The notes under the pieces are model-generated. The model worked only from the letters and a program-made list of their open reading frames with translations. It made no database searches and was not told the origin of the DNA. A DNA stretch of 6,766 bases, taken from the NCBI GenBank assembly GCA_003151315.1, contig PLXF01000079.1, forward strand, positions 7,578-14,343, read 5' to 3'. This document shows, one piece after another, positions 5,581 through 6,766 of the stretch. The translations under genes were made by a program, and so were the position numbers. Every line of letters starts with the position of its first letter. Position 1 is the stretch's first letter. The stretch comes from Parachlamydiales bacterium (GTDB lineage Bacteria; Chlamydiota; Chlamydiia; Chlamydiales; SM23-39).

Positions 5581-6570
5581 TTATATGTGCAATGAATTAT
5601 GCAACAACGCCGGATGGAATCGATAAAATCGGGCTCTGCTTACCTGGAATCGCCCCCAACAACTTTTAAATGCTTCGTACAAATAACTTGTGTGCCTCAA
5701 TTCGGGCAATTTCAATGCTCCTTGATTTGGCTCGTAAAAAACACCTAAACCATTCTCTTTTATATAAACCAAAGAGTGGCCACTCTTTTCGAGTTTTTTA
5801 TTATTTTCATATTCTATTATTCGAACAAAAAAAGCTCCTTCGGGTAAGGCTTGAACTGTTTGAGATAGATCATTTTCATCTCTTAATTTATCTATATGTA
5901 TTTCCGGCGACGCATAATCGATTGCAAATGAGTAGTAATTAGCCAAAGATTGCACCTTATTTTTCGTGTGATCTACGGCACTATCTGGTTGAATGACTTC
6001 AATCGTGTTATAGGCTGCTTGCAGAGTTCTCATTTTATAGGAGCTCGAAGCAAATTGTTGACCCATTTGCCGTATCCGATTTACTAGCATCTCAGATCGC
6101 TGATCTGATTGTTGTACACATACTTGCCGTTCCTTGAAATAGGAATTAAGAAATTCCATGGACATAGCCGAACAGGTGCCTCCCATGAGATAGGGCTTGA
6201 TTTTTTGGGGATTAAAACTGATTCCTAGCGGATGGCTAGCCTCTAATTTGGCCCGAATAGATTCTACCTTAGCGATAACTACAGCACCTTCGCAGTCAGA
6301 TTGAGTACCTTGAAACACCCATTCTTTGGGTAGAGGATTTTCTTTAGAAAGAACAGAGCGGATACATTTAGCAACTATAGCTTCTATCAGTGTAGCTACT
6401 AGACCTATGACGGGACAGAGCTCTATGGCAGCAATGAGCCTATGTCCCCACTTACGGGATTCATCTTTTTTTGTTTGAGCCAGATGCCTCAATCCATATT
6501 CAGAAACAAACAAAGATTGAAATAGTTCACACCCAGATAGTTGGTAATTTTTCAACAGATAACTGGTCAT
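5581..6570 (-). CDS. Candidate T3SS effector, YopT/AvrPphB-like (C58) cysteine peptidase-like protein
   Basis: I do not recognise this 329-residue protein as a named gene, but its second half has the layout of papain-fold C58 peptidases. GGTCSAMSMEFLNSYF (130-145) would hold the nucleophile Cys133. SGHSLVYIKENGLGVFYEPN (263-282) holds candidate His265, with Glu280 where the family usually has Asp. The His-to-acid spacing of 15 equals that of AvrPphB (His212, Asp227, as I recall), and EPNQG resembles the family's DPNxG. A hydrophobic segment (about 45-70, IAAIELCPVIGLVATLIEAI) could insert in a membrane or form a helical hairpin. There is no Sec signal. The only start is ATG 6570: a stop lies two codons upstream, and AGGAG (6593-6597) is 22 nt away, too far for a normal ribosome site. 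Residues 321-329 come from the adjacent element. Base composition is AT-rich relative to the T3SS genes. Function and secretion are inferred. Confidence 0.6.
   Translation of the reverse strand: MTSYLLKNYQLSGCELFQSLFVSEYGLRHLAQTKKDESRKWGHRLIAAIELCPVIGLVATLIEAIVAKCIRSVLSKENPLPKEWVFQGTQSDCEGAVVIAKVESIRAKLEASHPLGISFNPQKIKPYLMGGTCSAMSMEFLNSYFKERQVCVQQSDQRSEMLVNRIRQMGQQFASSSYKMRTLQAAYNTIEVIQPDSAVDHTKNKVQSLANYYSFAIDYASPEIHIDKLRDENDLSQTVQALPEGAFFVRIIEYENNKKLEKSGHSLVYIKENGLGVFYEPNQGALKLPELRHTSYLYEAFKSCWGRFQVSRARFYRFHPALLHNSLHI
5594..5610 (-). repeat. Right terminal inverted repeat (17 bp)
   Basis: This is the exact reverse complement of 5433-5449. On the minus strand with the extra base 5611 it reads GGCGTTGTTGCATAATTC. 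In the frame of the minus-strand gene it again encodes ALLHN plus Ser, so both flanking proteins share that tail. Confidence 0.8.
5612..5620. repeat. Right 9-bp direct repeat (candidate target-site duplication)
   Basis: GGATGGAAT directly follows the right end of the element and differs from the left copy (5423-5431) only at the sixth base. It lies within codons 317-320 of the minus-strand gene. Confidence 0.65.
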
Positions 6571-6604
6571 GGACTACATGATATCAAATTAACTCCTACA
6601 ACTA

Positions 6605-6633
6605 AACATAAAAATACTTTAAATTTCTTCCAA
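6605..6633 (-). promoter_or_regulatory. Candidate promoter for the minus-strand effector candidate
   Basis: On the minus strand TTGGAA (6633-6628) and TATGTT (6610-6605) are spaced by 17 nt, each matching the sigma-70 consensus at 4 of 6 positions, in a very AT-rich stretch. Initiation near 6598 would give a leader of about 28 nt. An alternative is TTACGA (6665-6660) with TATAAG (6643-6638), spaced by 16 nt. Both are visual matches only. Confidence 0.3.
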
Positions 6634-6678
6634 TTTACTTATACTGTGCGCGGTTAGATTCGTAACTTTTGGGGACCT

Positions 6679-6766
6679 TAGAGTGACCTAGGTTTCAACG
6701 ATCGCGACGAGAGCCATATTGTCGCAATATGGCCGAGGAACGATCGTTGAAAGATGGGTCGCTCTA
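6679..6766. repeat. Long imperfect palindrome at the window edge
   Basis: The arms 6679-6721 and 6725-6766 are inverted copies around a TCG loop. Perfect blocks are GCCATATTG (6713-6721 with 6725-6733) and TTTCAACGATCG (6693-6704 with 6741-6752). The outermost TAGAG..GACC blocks pair with one mismatch, and internal loops separate the blocks. The paired sequence runs to the last base of the window, so the structure may continue. There is no T-run inside the window to mark it as a terminator. It may be a repeat-family member, the end of a small mobile element, or a terminator or attenuator of a gene to the right. Confidence 0.75.

Larger units (their letters stand above)
5432..5611. mobile_element. 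MITE-like element with terminal inverted repeats
   Basis: The element is 180 bp, has no gene of its own, and ends in inverted repeats. GCGTTGTTGCATAATTC at 5433-5449 is the exact reverse complement of 5594-5610 (17 of 17), and the outermost pair (5432, 5611) differs. The ends are correctly oriented for a transposon and are flanked by near-identical 9-bp direct repeats. From memory the ends resemble those of IS903-group (IS5 family) elements, which begin GGCTTTGTTG; I could not check this. The core carries an inner palindrome of CACAGAG repeats. The left end supplies the last nine codons and stop of aroB, and the right end supplies the last nine codons and stop of the convergent minus-strand gene. 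Alternatives are an internally deleted insertion sequence or a chromosomal repeat family. Confidence 0.7.

Noticed and set aside
5670..5942. 90-codon plus-strand open frame opposite the effector candidate
   Set aside because: It is antisense to the region encoding the Cys/His peptidase-like motifs and has no ribosome site or family resemblance.
79..6704. Shared AACGATCGC at about 79-87 and 6697-6705
   Set aside because: A 9-base match built on the CGATCG palindrome can arise by chance in a window this size, and the flanks do not match.

Overview
The window looks like a chromosomal piece of a member of the phylum Chlamydiae, probably an environmental 'chlamydia-like' lineage. The main evidence is gene order: a lipoprotein SctJ, an SctK-position protein, SctL, SctR with a long signal-peptide-bearing N-terminus, SctS and SctT, all on the + strand with overlapping or nearly overlapping ends. 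As I recall it, this is the order of the chlamydial type III secretion (T3SS) cluster CT559-CT564. The other parts of the apparatus (ATPase, SctQ, SctU/V, SctC/D) are not here, which fits the dispersed T3SS clusters of chlamydiae. Genus and species cannot be named from this sequence.

Layout. Bases 2-58 may be the tail of an upstream + strand gene. Bases 72-101 hold a candidate promoter. From 118 to 5462 seven genes run on the + strand with almost no intergenic DNA: sctJ, sctK-like, sctL, sctR, sctS, sctT and aroB (3-dehydroquinate synthase). aroB overlaps sctT by 4 nt at GTGA, so a shikimate-pathway gene appears to be translationally coupled to a secretion operon. A convergent minus-strand gene (5581-6570) follows. 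It is AT-richer and encodes a protein with the Cys/His/acidic pattern of YopT/AvrPphB-type (C58) cysteine peptidases. That makes it a candidate T3SS effector beside the machine that would export it. Bases 6571-6766 have no gene but hold its candidate promoter and a large near-perfect palindrome at the window edge.

The most unusual structure lies between aroB and the effector candidate. A 180-bp element (5432-5611) has 17-bp perfect terminal inverted repeats, is bracketed by 9-bp direct repeats matching at 8 of 9 positions, and carries an inner palindrome built from 9-nt CACAGAG-type repeats. This is the anatomy of a MITE or a deleted insertion sequence. Its ends resemble, from memory, the ends of the IS903 group of the IS5 family. 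Both flanking genes read into it, so both proteins end with the same ALLHNS peptide and take their stop codons from the element.

Together, the inner-membrane ring (SctJ), the cytoplasmic sorting platform and stator (SctK-like, SctL) and the export gate (SctR, S, T) form part of one injectisome. AroB makes dehydroquinate for chorismate synthesis and has no obvious mechanistic link to secretion.
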